Shown piece after piece: positions 49,205 to 63,410 of a stretch of DNA of 64,000 bases. The stretch covers positions 7,120,207 to 7,184,206 of the forward strand of contig OZ037767.1 of the NCBI GenBank assembly GCA_964035545.1, given 5' to 3'. Every line of letters begins with the position of its first letter. Within the stretch, counting starts at the first letter, position 1. Source of the DNA: Bugula neritina. Taxonomy: Eukaryota; Bryozoa; Gymnolaemata; Cheilostomatida; Bugulidae. Made by a program: the position numbers and the translations under genes. A model generated the notes under the pieces. The model ran no database searches. It saw only the letters and a list, made by a program, of their open reading frames with translations, and was not told the DNA's origin.

Positions 49205-52200
49205 CTACCTCCCCCTACAGTATTCTAGTATATAACCAACTTCAGCACCTTTAAGTGGAACTCTTTCTTCATTCTCCACGTTCTCTTTCTGGAAAGCTCT
49301 ACTTGGATCAAACTTTCTTTTACCCTCCAAACGTCCAACTTTCTCCTGTAACTGCAAGATTTGTCTCCTTAGCTTTGAATCATTGCCCCGTAAGTTCATC
49401 ACCTCCTAGATGAGAAGAATTGAAAACTGCAAGATATTATTTATAACTATTCCACAATTCAAAAGGCAGGCTTTGATTGGTGAATCTTAGCCCATGGGCC
49501 GAGGTAGGTGCAGTAATGAAGAAATTGAGAAAAGTCTGTGTTCTAGATTACAAATGTAGCAAAAGAAGTTATGTTCTCGTCAACAATTTTAACCCTTGCC
49601 CGAACCAAAATTTATAAAGAAATTTGAAGAACTTGGGCTATCTCAATTTCTCCGCTACTGCTCCTAAAGGCATAGGCCAGCCTGTTATATCTAATCATAA
49701 CTTTGATGAGGCACCTAAATGGAAATCTACACAGAACTAATTATTGGACATTTTATTATTAAGTTCTAGCTTGTAGACCAGTCTGTTATATCCAACCCTA
49801 ACTATGATTATACCCTACACTACAGGAACTAATTATTGGACATTTATACTGGCAATCACCAGATTGTATGTTGATATGTCTACATATAATTATTTTATAA
49901 ACATGTCCATTTGGGTATCAAAACATGTTACTAAGTTATACAAACAAGACCTGGAGTGACCCAGCTGTTTATGTTGGAATGCAAATTTTACATGTAACTA
50001 GAAGATGTAGCTGTTGAAGACTGCCCAGCAACGTATTTACACTATGCAGAGTATAAAGAACTCATCTATGCTGCAACTCGAGCATAATTGATAGAAATAT
50101 TTAGCTTTCAAAATACTATTTCAATCAATAGTTATTCAATTTCATAAACCAAGAAAAACTCGGGGAAAAATAAAAGACTGATTGAGGAGCTTGTATGATT
50201 GTTGAAAGGAGGGGTGGAAAGGAGGGTGGGGTGGTTATTAGATACATAATAGGAGCAATTCTGATCAGTTGAGGCTAAAGCATCAGCCTCTAATGAGTGT
50301 TGTGCGTAGAGTTACATTTTATATAAGAAAAATTTGTACATTTATGTTTTAAATTTGTTCAAGAGAGCTGAGAAGCTGAAGTTCGAAATCAGGATAGAAA
50401 AACAAATAACTTGGAAACTATATTCAGGGCATTGTTCTAGAAGATGACCTGAAAGAGGGCTGAAGTTCTGGAGGAGAGAGTGGTAGCTGTACTTTACTAC
50501 TGGTGCTGCATTGGCTAGACAATGCAAATAGAATAATTAAAAGAGCTAATATAGTTTGAAACTATCACAGTGTATATGTAATGAAGTTATATGGCAGATG
50601 AGAAATGCCCCATATTTTCACTGTAGTAGTTGGCAAAATAGACATAATATGTTTACAAAGCTGGCATATATTCATTTCAATAATGATGTTGCAATTCTAC
50701 TAAATTAATATAAAACTAACATAAATAGATACAGCAGATAACATCAGACAAACCTATCGCTCTCTACTATTTCCTCTGTAATAATTCATCAACAAGATCA
50801 ATGATGTAACCATGGTAACAGTTATACTGTTGTTTAAAATAGCTATGCATTTTATAAATGAAGTCCTTTCGCCAATTTAATGCACCCTGTATGTGTATTG
50901 CACTCTATGCCAGAATTATTGATTTATTCTTAACTTGCTATTATATAAACCAGCATTATTTAGTAGCAACTTGCCTTTTTAACTCGGATAATGCACTCTG
51001 CAGACTATCTGATACCTAAGTCTTGTAAGTTTCGAATTTGTAGTATGGGAAAACATGTTGTCCAAGTTTCAAATATTGGTAGTTGTGTTCTCGAGGTAGA
51101 GTACAGCAATACACACATAATATTGTAACAGTCCTATCTCACAAAACTCACTACACTAAACTGTATAAACAATCTGAAACTCAAATAACCCATATTGTGA
51201 CTCTTCTCTTTTGTTTCAGCTACATGATTGACCTGTCACCTTTGACCTTATAAACATTCCAGAAAAAAGTCAACATAATTTCCAGGCAGGTCAATGCTAA
51301 TGCCGATTCTGTAAAATTGCATAAACTATTTATTTGGTGCTAGAGCAGTGAACCCAGTTAGATATCAGATTGACAGTTTATAAAACAACCATAGGCCTAC
51401 TATGTACACTGTAACAGGATGTGTATATTAGTGTTATTATTTCAAACAACCAAACATGTGCAACTATATTGTGTTATAATATATTATTATTGTTTCACAG
51501 CTACTAGAATGCATGCTACATATTATTGTTCTAGAGTCGATTATTATTGCAACTATACTGTGCTATATATTATTTCAGTAGGAGGAATTTATTAGGTAGC
51601 TCCAGGTAGTCTCATACCAGACTGATGGCTGGATATCTCACCTTTTTGAGCTGAAAGTTTTCCTCCCCCATCTGGTTGATTCTCCTGATCTTCTGCTTCT
51701 GGTTTTGATGACCGAGCAATGTGGCACATTCTTGCGTCGCCTTCGCTGCTTCAGATGCCCAGTTTTTGCTCTGACCTTCTAACAACCTCTTTTCAAGGTC
51801 AAAAGCATCCAATTGCTCCTAAATTAAAATTTTCCCAACAGTAAAGATTTACTACATTCTATCTTATAAAGCCTATGACTGTATCATACTATATATTACT
51901 ATGTTAGTTGCATTGTGAGAACATAGCATGGTATAAGAATAAGAAAATTTCCCCAAAAGACATCATTTAGTTTTAGACATGAACAAATCTTCCTCCAAAA
52001 ACCATCCAACATACCTTCTGGTGCACATATCTACTTGTTTGACAGACCCAGTAAATTCCAAAATTTTTATGGATGTAAAAAGAAATGTTGGGTCCCAGAT
52101 GATTTTTAACAATAAAGTGAATTGATCTGAATAAATGTTAACATATTCATTATTGGTTTAACAGTTGGGTAGCCTGAGTACCTTGAAAGGAGCTATTTTC

Positions 52201-53664
52201 TTTTCCAATTCATCATACAAGGCCTGGACTTCTTCAGCCTTTTTGCTGGCCATATCTCTCTCTTCTCTAAGACCATCAGTTAGATTAGAGAGTTCGTCAA
52301 CTTTCCTATAATACAAGGACATATTAATAATAGAACAGACATTTAACTGATAATTTTTCTAATTCAAGTAGTGGCAAACTTGACCGTCAATCAATAAGGG
52401 CATCAAGTGTACTTTTGTTAATGACACCCTTCATTTTCTAACAACACAATGAATTACCTGGCACTTTAAAAAAAGATGTTTGACACCTACTCAGAGTTTT
52501 GTCTAGCTGCTGTAGCGAGTTGAGTCTGTAGAGATGTGATTTTGAGTGAATATTCTTCTATCAAAGCTTTCACACTATCTTGTTGATGACTTAGATCGGA
52601 CTCTAAATCCCTATTCTTAGCCTCAGCTTCTTTTACCTCAGTACGAGCATTAGATAGCCGACCTTCAAATGACATCACTTCTTCCTTATGCTTCTTCACT
52701 AAACTGCAAATAAACTGTTAGCATACAGCATAAATAGAGACACACAAAGTGAATTTTGTTTATAGATATTAATAAATATATTTTTGTATTCGAGACATGG
52801 CGAGCATGACCAAACCAGCCAGTGAGTAAGTCAGTGAATAAGTCATTGAGTAAGTCAGTGAGTGAGTGAGTCAGCCAGCCAGTGAGTCAATGAGTGAGTA
52901 AGTCAGTGAGTCAATCAGTGAGTAAGTCAGTGAGTGAGTGAGTGAGTGAGTAAGTGAGTGAGTGAGTAAGTCAGTGAGTCAGTGAGTGAGTGAGTGAGTC
53001 AGTACCTGTTTACGGTTTCATCCATCTCACTCAACTGATGCTTCAAAGTTTTCAGACTGTCCAGCTTTCCGGACATTACGTTATTGAGTTCCAGAAGCTC
53101 TTCAATTCTGGCATCTTTTCTAAAACATGATATCATCTTATTTTAAAAACAACACTTATATAGACAGCTACAAACAGTTTACTAGTCTAACTATATTCAA
53201 CTATGAAATGTTGAGGTTATATGAAGTTATATGAAGTCATCACAGCACATGGTTTACAGAGAATAAAGAAGATCCAACAGAGTATTCTACGCACTGTCTT
53301 ACTACATCTTCCAGTGAAGTAGCCTGCTTCAACTTTTGTGTAACTTCGGCTAATTTACTTTCAGACTCTGAGATTATATTTTGGAGCTCTTCTATTTTAC
53401 AAGAAGCACTTTGATTGGCTGATTGTAACTGCTGATTGTCAGCTCGGGACTGGTGATTGGCTATCTTGAGATTCTTCAACTCGATAGTGAGGTTTGAGAG
53501 AGAGCTGTTGGTGGATGTAACCTGTAAGAGTAGTAGAAGCAGTAGTAGCAGTAGTGGTAGTAGTAGTAGCAGTAGCAAAAGCAGTAGCAGTAGCAGTACT
53601 AGTAGTAGTAGTATTAGTAGTAACAGTAGCAGTATTAGTAGTAGTAATAGTAGTAGTGGTAGTC

Positions 53665-53697
<33 letters not shown>

Positions 53698-54676
53698 CTA
53701 GTATTAGTAGGAGTAGTACTAGTATTAGTGGGAGTAGTGCTAGTAGAAGTAGTACTAGTAGTAGTAGTAGTACTAGTAGTACTACTTCTAGTACTAGTAT
53801 TAGTAGGAGTAGTGCTAGTAGAAGTAGTACTAGTAGTAGTACTAGTAGTAGTAGTAGTACTAGTAGTACTACTCCTCCTAATACTAGTACTACTCCTACT
53901 ACTACTACTACTACTAGTAGTACTTGTACTACTAGTAGTACTAGTAGTAGTAACAGTGAAGGAGTGACTATGATATTTATATTAAAGAAATTACCTGCTG
54001 CTCCAACTCCTTTTGTCTTTCAGCAGAACTATCTCGTAGTTGTTCCCACTTGAAGATATTTTCTTGCAGCTGAGAAATGGCCGTTTTCAGGCAGCTAATG
54101 GTTTCATTTTTGTTCATCGAAGCTGACTATTAAATACATTCAAAGGATGCAGAGAAATATGACAGGAAGCAGTGTGAAGGTGTATGATACAGTCAGAGTT
54201 AGTGCGTTTACACGCAAGTTTGTAGATAAATTAATAATGGAGTATCTGCACAACACAAAGAGCTTTCTAGTTTGTTGTTAGAAATGCCAGTCCCTCACCT
54301 CGGTAGACACTCTTAGCTGTGTTTCTCTCTCCAGTGAAATGGTAAGAGAGTTTATGCTGTCATCTTGTAACTTGATTGTATTTGTCAGCCCGAGAATCTC
54401 AGTCTGTAACTTATCTACAAGCACTCTCTGTATATAATACCTGTACTACACACCTGTATATACCTGTACTACACAACTGTATATACCTGTACTACACACC
54501 TATTACCTGCATGTGAATGTAAAATTTACACACTTGGTGAACTAACAGATATCATTTTGATGCAATATAAAAAATAAGCTGTAAATATAAAGCTTTGAGT
54601 GTTTCACTTATTATTTACTTACAAGGAATGGCTGACAGAAACACTAACATCTACAAAGGCAGGAGACACTGTAACA

Positions 54677-54751
<75 letters not shown>

Positions 54752-57536
54752 ACAATATAATATTGCTTACCTTTACATGCTTCCAGTTGCTTAGTTTTCT
54801 CACGGAGATTGTCTCCACTACTCTTTTCCTCTGCCAGCTCCCTCTCCAGCTTACTCACTGCAGAGTTAGCTTCATTCAGGTTGTGTTTAAGAGAGCTCAG
54901 CTCAGCCTCACATGTACTAACAGTGTCCAGGGAGAGAGTGAGCTCCTCCCCCACCTTTCTATTCTTCTCTGTCATATCAGAGATCTGAGACTGCAGGTGA
55001 GCTGAGTTGGCCAGGTGTTGCTGGCACTGAGATTGGACAGCTGAAAGATGAGTGTTTGTCTCATGTAGCTCGGCCTCCAGCTCGGCTTTCTGTACGTCAA
55101 ACTCTCGCTTTAGCGAGTCAAGTTCATCCTGTGTCAAAAAAGAAGGGAAAGTAAATTTACAGGCAAAACTAAACCACGAAAGATCAGTAAGATATTAGCA
55201 TGCTGCGTTTATTACTAAGATATTAATGCTGTACCATAATAATAATTGTGTTGTTTATTCCTAGTTCTATTTTCATACATATTGGCTAAGAAGTAAGGTA
55301 GATATGATTAATAATGGTAATATAAGCTAGGAGTTATAAAGATATACAAGATAACTCCTAAATCATATAAATTGCACAATACAATACAATTATCTAGTGA
55401 CAGTAGCCTAGTTCCTATACTATAGTGCTGAAAAGACAAAATAGTGGGGGGGGGGGTGTATGGTGAAGATATGGTGGCCCTGACACAGCTTAAACTTAGC
55501 AAGGGTTCTTACTGAGAGAAGTAGCCATATTGTGCTGCATAAACCTGTATATGATATATGTAACATCAGAAGTGGTGTGAAGAAATATGAGCGTATTTTA
55601 GGCAGTTTTTGTAGAGAAAAACTCCTAAAATTCATTTGATGCGCTTTACTTTTATACAATATCATCAAATTACCAAAAAGGATGTCATCATGACTGAAAC
55701 CAGTTAAACAGAGTCTAGACATTTTTGCATCCGACAGAGAAAAGTTTGAGTTATCTCACAAACATAATGCAAGCTTGATTTACTATGATTTTGCACTTTG
55801 CAAGTTTGAGTTTTTGAAATATAAAGATGGTCAAAATTTTTATGTTCAATCTCTTAAAAAATTTTGATGCTAGAATTTAAAAACTTGAGTCTTTTGAAAA
55901 AAAATACTTTTTTAAATTTTTTAGTTATTTTGTTTACCACTAATCAGATTAATGAAGCAACAATTATGTATAACAATTTTATATCAATACATGGCAAGTA
56001 AAATAAAAGTAGGTATTGCATAACACATTAACAGATTCATATAATATTAGTAAAATGTGTATTTGTTAACTTGACACAAAACAAAACCTAACCAACAACT
56101 AAGCTGGTTTCACTACAACAAATGGGTTAGAAGAGTGGAAAGTGGAAACACTCATTTTGATTTTTTCATTCCCTGGGTGAATGCTGAAAAGTTTAGTGCA
56201 CAGTATGAGCTCAATGGTTTTAAATAAATGGAAACTTTGAAATTGAAATGCTTAGATAAGTAAACCTCCAACATATTTAATGCTAAGAGACCTGAAGAGT
56301 TGAAGCCTGAGATCTAAGACTGTGAATTACATCTTGTTGGTTGGCATCTATAGGATTCCTCTCTTCACAAACATCTGTCTGCACAGAGACAGTTTTATTT
56401 CTTGACTTTCTCTTCGTCTAAGCAATGACAAAAATCACGAAAACTTTTATGGTAACAAAGTTCAATAAAACAAGGAAAGGTAATGTTTTTTTTATAAAAT
56501 TTCAACTGAAAACCGTCTTTGAATAATAATTATATGTTTAATTGCAATAAAAAACAAAATCACCAAACTGTTTATAGGTTGTTGAAACATAACAAACAAC
56601 TGTGAGACCAGTTAGTTAACTCACCGGTTTGGGAAGTTTAAATTCAGAAGTCCTGGTAGAAGAACTGCTAGCAGCAGACCCAACGCTTTCATTATCTGTG
56701 AAACACAAACCAGAAAAAACGTGATAAGAAGACTTGGTGGCTGGTATTAGGCATCAGATCACGTGCTGTGTACCATGTATAATGCATGAGATGCAAGGTA
56801 TATGTGCACAACTATTGCTGAAGCCATCTGTTATATTGCTTTAAATGATAGTTAATCCGCACAAGCCATAGATGCAACTTTTATACTTTACAACTTCATT
56901 TCTAAGCTGTGTTGGCCGATGAAATCAACTCTTGCTAAAAACCTACAGGTGGGAGAATCTAATGCATACTTTATCAACTTCTACAAAACTCACGAGTTTA
57001 GATGGAAATATAAACAGAGGGTATAAATCTTATCCTAACATTATGCATGCAGTGAAGGCCTACTGGGAACCAGTGGTCAAGACAGAGTATGTAGTTATAA
57101 TACTACTATTCTTCAAATAGGCTTCAAAATATTCAACCATCATTGCAGTGTGAACAGATCCGCTACCCGAACAGGACAAAGCGGAGATAGGTGAGAACAG
57201 GCGAGAATTGCAGTGTGAACAGGACAACAGAACACTGTATTAATGTTACCCAGCAATTTACACTTCAAAAGTTTAAAGCAAGTTGAGTACCTGAAGAGTC
57301 AGCAAAGCGATGACCCTTAGGGAAAGATGCCAGTGAGGCTTCTTTGGATAGCTTTACATTATATTCACCAGGTCCAGGAGTCAGATCTAAAGAAAATATA
57401 AATTTGGTAAATTTTCTGCTTGTCATGTTCATCTCATGTGATAACTGCATTTGGCACAAGTTAGGAACAAGTGTCAGTTGAAAATATACTTCTACTCACC
57501 TGATTTGTCTTGAAAACGCTTCGACTTGGAAAACAT
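49205..57536 (-). CDS. HMMR: Hyaluronan-mediated motility receptor (RHAMM) orthologue
   Basis: Thirteen exons, 5' to 3': 57500-57536, 57291-57386, 56625-56695, 56292-56417, 54771-55128, 54299-54414, 53995-54126, 53295-53521, 53006-53119, 52491-52703, 52182-52305, 51642-51818 and 49205-49405. They total 1992 nt, giving 663 residues (human 724). HMMR is a coiled-coil, spindle- and centrosome-associated protein that also binds hyaluronan. The N-terminus has the family motif LTPGPGEYNVK at about residues 14-24 (human APSPGAYDVK). Residues about 100-540 are nearly continuous coiled coil. The C-terminal targeting region is well conserved: LDAFDLEK, LLGHQNQKQKIRRI (572-585) and KFDPSRAFQKEN (628-639). 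The exon 8 donor is GTGCGT, chosen because it alone keeps the frame. Introns carry large simple repeats, three of them close to exons. Confidence 0.93.
52821..53003. repeat. GTGA/GTCA cryptic tetranucleotide repeat in HMMR intron 9
   Basis: About 180 bp built from AGTGAGTG, AGTCAGTG and AGTAAGTC units. It runs to within three bases of exon 9 (53006), so on the minus strand the exon 9 donor GTACTGACTCACTCAC leads directly into the repeat. Confidence 0.95.
53525..53956. repeat. (AGT)n trinucleotide repeat in HMMR intron 7
   Basis: About 430 bp of AGT/ACT units, switching strand sense (AGTAGT to TACTAC) several times so that parts can fold back. It fills most of the intron between exons 7 and 8 and ends a few bases upstream of the exon 8 acceptor. 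The long Ser- or Val-rich frames across it are not genes. Confidence 0.95.
54678..54748. repeat. (TA)n microsatellite in HMMR intron 5
   Basis: About 70 bp of TA repeat starting about 23 bp downstream of the exon 5 donor (GTAAGC) on the minus strand. Confidence 0.95.
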
Positions 57537-60400
57537 GGCAGACTTTTATGATAAAAATAAACAAAGAATCAATGTCCAGGACTGAAACTATAATGTACAA
57601 AATAATTGTAACTTGATAAATTCTTATAAACTCGTTCGACAGCATTTTGATAATGACAGCTATTGTGAGAAAGTACTTGAGGGACTAGAAACATGCAACT
57701 TTTATTGCACTAATGCATATATACCTTAACTATGTTTCAACCAATACTTGGCTAATCATTATGATATAGAAATATTGTAACATACTGGTTGCATTTTAAA
57801 TTATTGTTTTTGAAGAAAACTGTCAATTTTTAAAATTATCATTAATTTAAAGTAACTAATAATAATAACAGTAGTGTAATTAAAGGATGTTCATGCTTAC
57901 TAAACTGTAAATGTTATACTGCTTCACTTGCATTGTTAAACTTATTTTCAGTCGTAAGTTACTATTTCAGTTTTACAATGTTTATAAGTTATTGATTAAT
58001 GAAATAATGTGTATTTTATAGTAAACGATTATTTGATTTGATTTTACTAACTATTGACACAGGTATAAATATGAATATTTGGCTTTTAAATTACTCTCGA
58101 TGATTTATATTGCTATTGCAGGAGCAGCGAAGGCTTACGTGTAATAAAATTATTGAGCAACAATAAATATTAACTTTGCACCACGATCACCGAGTTGGTC
58201 TGCATCATTAACAAGTGAGCTGATATTGTGTGCATGAAATTTATTACAAAACCAGATTACATGGGCACCTAATCCTGAAACTGCACCTAAATGATAGTTT
58301 ATTGCTACATTATGTTATCAATCACCCCTACTTTAACAAGTAATTATTCGGAATTTTCTTTGCTTTTAAAAGTCACAAATCTTGCAAAAAGACATCTAGG
58401 TTAAAAATGTTGATGGGTAAATGTGGCTGTTATTACATACATCTAAAGATGTAAAGGTTTTCAAGTTGACACAGTTATCAAATGTACAGTAAAGCTACAA
58501 AAACTAAGCATACAGTAGCTTTTTATGTTATACATAAATTTGATAAAGGTGGCATGCAATATGTAAAATCATTAGGTTAGAGTTTTATTATTGGCCCACG
58601 CATAATTTAGAACTTATACATTATTTCATGACTACAAAAAATAATCATAATGTCATACTCTATAGTAGTTATGGTATGAGTGAATATAAGCATAATAACA
58701 ATATAAATATAATTTTAAATAGATGTCAATGATATTGGACTAGAGCAATTACTGGTTTATTTTAGTTCATCATTATTAGTATTAGTAATAAAATTCAATA
58801 AATGAATAATACTAAATATAGACCTGTTATTCATATTCATATTGATATTGTCATACTCATTTACTGATTCTGCTGTTGTGATACTGAAATACAATGATTA
58901 TAAGTATAATTATAAGTATAGGTGTAGCAATCATAACAGCAATAACTGATAACAATAAGAAGTATCACTATCAGTTGAATACCAGTACCAGAGACCAGTA
59001 TGAGTAAGTGTAACTCAGTACTTACCAACTGTAACTGTAAGCCAAGGCAGTACTACTAGTACTCCCAGTACCACTACTAGTAGTAGTACTGCGGTTTATA
59101 CTGTAGTTTACAGTGGCCTACTAGTAACTAATACTATTAGTATTAGTAATAGTACTACTACTACTAGTACTAGGCTACTTCCAGTATGAGTATCAGTATG
59201 AGTATGAGTATCATACTTGAAGCTGATGCAGGATTTTCATTTTCATTTTGATCGTTAAATTTAATTTTATTGGCCTTTGGACAGCAATATGTAATCATTA
59301 TAACTCCTGTTACCTGCAAAGATTAAACCGGTTACAGTGAGATTTGATCAGTATAATAATAATAATAATATGAATGTCAAACTCAAACTGAAAGACGAAA
59401 GCGAATGGTCAAACTCCATGCAGCAATAATTGAATAAACATATTGATTTTGAATTTGATATGTTTGTTGGTACTATAATTATAGACAGTGTTTAAATTAG
59501 GTGGTGCACGGTTCCTATGATTACTAAAACTTGAACTGCAGTACTAATAATATTACTATTACCATTAGTATAAGTATTAGTATTAATACTAATACTAATA
59601 CTAATAGTAATTACTATTAGTATTAGTATTAGTATTATTGAAATTGAAATTGAATGTGGCGGTTGCACAAAATAATTAAATACGGATCGCTGTTAGCTAG
59701 CGCCAGTTTCCTTTATCGACACTTTTATCCAATGAACTGGAAACTATCTTTAGTTCAGGGCTTTTATCTTTCAATAAATGTAATAGATATAAAAGTAACA
59801 AAATTATAAAAAATGACTTTGATTCAATAAATGAAACAATAATTATGTTGTGATCTATACAAAAATTGTTCAAAATTGTATGGACACGACAACTCCAATG
59901 CTTGTAACCATAATATTGTAAAACCTTGGAGTTATCTAAACTACACAATCCTAATAGGCTGATAAGTCCTAAAGTTAATGAGAGTTCAATAGATAGTTCA
60001 CAAATCCCACCCATAAACTTACAACTGCCATAGCACTTTGGCTAAAAAATTAACACGTTTTAAATATATTTATATAATGTTTGATTCGTCTTTTATGTTG
60101 ACATAATCATCAGATTTTATCTATAGAAGTTATAAGGTTTCAGGTAACACAAGTTTACAGTGGGTAAAATATCAAAATTACTTCTTCGGGACATATTCGA
60201 AAGCTTTTATATTGCCAAAAAATAACATGTATCCTGTTGTTGTGCGAAGCACAATGTTTGTGTGGGGTTCTAGTAAGCAATATGCATCTAGTCACAAGCA
60301 ATTCACTGATATTTTCGTGTGTAAGACTTTATTATAAAACTATAAAATATGGCGTAGAAATCTCTATAAGTATTAGCACAAGGTTACTTATCATCACGGC
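57537..60400. other. Upstream region of HMMR, no gene recognised
   Basis: The HMMR promoter must lie at the left end (57537 onward), but no clear TATA or CCAAT pair was identified. From about 58700 to 59650 the DNA is rich in degenerate ATTAGT/ACTAGT/ATTGAA repeats. A frame at 59697-60014 (minus) shows no family resemblance. Confidence 0.45.
59038..59640. repeat. Cryptic simple repeats of ACTAGT/ATTAGT type
   Basis: Clusters at 59050-59175 (TACTAGTACT-like) and 59545-59640 (TATTAGTATTAATACTAATA-like) form imperfect palindromes of trinucleotide or hexanucleotide units. The same style of repeat sits beside exon 1 in each PON copy (about 25670-25755, 32930-33010 and 41405-41490). Confidence 0.8.
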
Positions 60401-60439
60401 AAGTATACGCTAACTAACTAAAAATAAATTGTCCTGCTT

Positions 60440-60770
60440 GGCTTCATCCAATAACTGCCAATCACTCTCTGATTGGCAGGGGGGATACGCATGAGGCGTA
60501 AGCCACGCCCCATTACACTGTATAAATAGCTTATGGTGTAGTGGCTGTAGGAAGTATACCCCCAACCTCCCATGTATTAAATACCTGCAGCAAAAGACAG
60601 ATTTTATATTATAATTATTGTAAAAGTGCCAAGAGACAATAACTCTGTTAGCAATGCCGCAATCCCCTGCAGCACCGCACCACTCATTACGGTTTGGAAC
60701 TTTCACCTGCCAATCAAAGCCAACCCATCAGATATAAACAGCGCCTTCCGGCGCCCAGTCTCAGTTGGAG
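60440..60770. promoter_or_regulatory. Possible promoter region with CCAAT-type boxes
   Basis: In an otherwise very AT-rich stretch, this patch is richer in GC and carries several CCAAT-box cores (60448-60463 in direct orientation; ATTGGCAG inverted at 60471-60480; GCCAATCAAAGCC near 60708) and a TATAAA-like GATATAAACAG near 60730. This resembles a short, possibly bidirectional promoter. A minus-strand frame starting at 60892 (MAFAKDL...) is unrecognised. No RNA gene was identified. Confidence 0.3.
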
Positions 60771-63410
60771 GATAACTGTCATGTAGACTAGAATAATATT
60801 GTGTAGCTATTCTATATGTGTGTTCTTTTGCAATTGTTGATAACTTTATTTGTATATAATTAGACATAAAACATAGATCTTTCGCAAACGCCATCTACTT
60901 TGGTTTTCCTCTCAAATCTCGTAACAGGTTATGCAGCAGAAATTCGTGTATACAATAATACCCCACTCTCGTAGTGCACAAAAATACAACAGTATTGCCA
61001 AATAATTTGTATAAATGTTATTCACATGAACTAGCCATAGTGCATGGAAATTCAAATGGCTAAAACTGACAAAAACTGATAAGCTAGTTTGCCTAAAGTT
61101 TCCTTACTGTTCCAACACTTGGGAGTTGGAAAATTTAGAAAGTGGTAAGTTTATATAGGTGGTGCTAAACAGTGTTTGCTCGTGGGTTGAGCACTCAATA
61201 GGACAACCTAAACTTCAGTAAATATCTTAATCTGTATCTTTACAACCTTTCCTCCTTATTTCCTATACAATATAGATCTCGTGCACTCATAAGTCGCACA
61301 TGTATGCGCTTTTTCTATACCATCATATTGTTTATACACACTTACACCATACCCCCCCCCCCCATTAATGGGGTCAAATTGACTTAATTTACTATTGTGC
61401 TGTCTCTACACGACATAGGGAACACTACTAATTAGTAATTGTAGTTAAAAAGCGTAGTAGACCTTATGGGCAGGACAATAATACAAATTCTAATTTCAGT
61501 TGTAGAGTTGTCCTACCTATAAACAATTGGTTTTTTATTATTGGGTAAAACTCTGTTGACACACATGTTTGATGAAAACTTACCAAATATATATTTAATT
61601 TTATCAAAATTAAATATATTTAAAATTATACGAATAAACAGACATTTTCACCAATTTAGTACTGACTGAGTTCAAAAGCGAAGATATTGAGGGTCAAGGT
61701 CATTTCAAGTTTTCCGAATATAATATTGGTTCATTGTCATTGTTAGTGAAACTGCCAATGTATAACTAAAAGTGATGTCAACGATAAGCTTGCTTCCAAA
61801 ATTACATAAAATTAAAAGCATGTAATTATAACGATGAACATTTGGCTGCTGAGCAACACTTAGGTGAGGATTTTTTAATGGTTTAAATAATTCGAGAACA
61901 CTCTGACTTGCAGCTGCAGCCAGACTCAGTCGCAGTGTCTGTTTGACGGCCAGCGTAGCACGTCACGTATGCCCTCGCAATCGTGTACTCTCACTGTTTC
62001 ATTACATTTTAGTTTTATTCAAAACTCAAGGCGAATGTTTGCTTAAGTTTAAGTAATTGAAAAATATTTAACATAAAGCTAAAGGCATAACAATAAGTGC
62101 GAAATCGAGTACCTCACTAAGTCTAATAGTAATAACATTGACAATGACTACGGTCACGTCTTTCGACCTCGACATTCAGTTTCACGTTGACCTTGGAAAT
62201 GTGATTGAATTTCAATTTGACTAATGGTAGTACTTATGCTATGCCTATCACTACGGACAGACTATGATTATCAGTTTCATTATGGTAATCACTAAGCCTA
62301 AGGCTTATTATAATAATAATTATCTTTAAGTTTAAGTTTATTACATTCATAATTTTAATGGTGATACTCATACTGAGTGATACATACCGATAGTGATATG
62401 ATCATTGTTGCACTTAATGTCATTGTCTGTTTCCAATGTTAAACTGAAGAGTAAATTAAAATAGTCGAAATCTGTAGGATTAGGATATCAGTATGATTTA
62501 TCGTTTGAGTTATCACTTTTACTTTGAGGTGACACTGATTGATTATCCAAAGTGTACTATACCTATGTATGTCACTGTAGCCAACTCGGTATCGTGTTAC
62601 CCTAGCTAACAATCAGTGAATCATAATTGTTAGGTGTTTAATTAACTGCGAGTGAGTTGTTGAATTCAAGTAGAACCAAAGAAAGTCATAATGATGGCTT
62701 TAATTGAAATTAATCATGAGGTGCATTAATAATTTTTACTGAGATTAAGTTTAACCTAAAGCTGCTCAATTTTTTTATAAATTTGTCTAATCCTGGTAGC
62801 AGGTCTAATTTTAAACACTGATGTTATAACTAAGTATTATTACTAATTCTTGAATCTATTTACAGTGAAACTTATATTTTTATTTTTTTTTGTCGATGTT
62901 TTTGTTATCACTAAAATTTGTTTAGTTATAATAACAGTTAGAAAAATTCTTATTAAAGGAAAAATAATTAAGGTCACAGGCTAAGAATCAATGCTAAATT
63001 TTCAATGAATGTAGTTTGTAAATTATAAAGGTTTTTGCTTTCTAAGATGAGACTGACTATTTGTTTAAATGTATAGATGTAAATAGCTTTTGAATTTAAA
63101 ATTGGATTAACTACATTTACATTATTTTGTTTGGTGTAAAAATTCATTAAAAATAGGATCCCGTCATAATTGATTCAATTTCTTTTAATTACATCTTTTT
63201 GAAAAAATGATACGTTTTTAATTATTTTGCAAATCAACTTTTGCTTTTGAATTTATATTATTTATAAATATATATATTATTTATAAATATTTTATAAAGT
63301 CATAATGTAAATTATATTAAAATTAAAGTTGGATAACTCCATCAAAAAGATTGATTTGTTGAAGTTGTCCTTTCTTCTAACAAATAAGGGGGGGGGGGTT
63401 GCTTGGTTTG
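60771..63410. other. AT-rich DNA, no gene seen
   Basis: No supported coding exon, RNA gene or complete mobile element. It contains a C-run near 61352-61363 and short TATA/ATTT-rich patches. Confidence 0.4.

Noticed and set aside
53457-54053. Long Ser-rich and Val/Leu-rich frames
   Set aside because: They are translations of the AGT trinucleotide repeat in HMMR intron 7.
60410-60894. Two minus-strand frames (98 and 63 codons), considered as a small gene or snRNA
   Set aside because: No family resemblance, and no match to remembered U1, U2, U4, U5 or U6 sequences; kept only as a possible promoter region.
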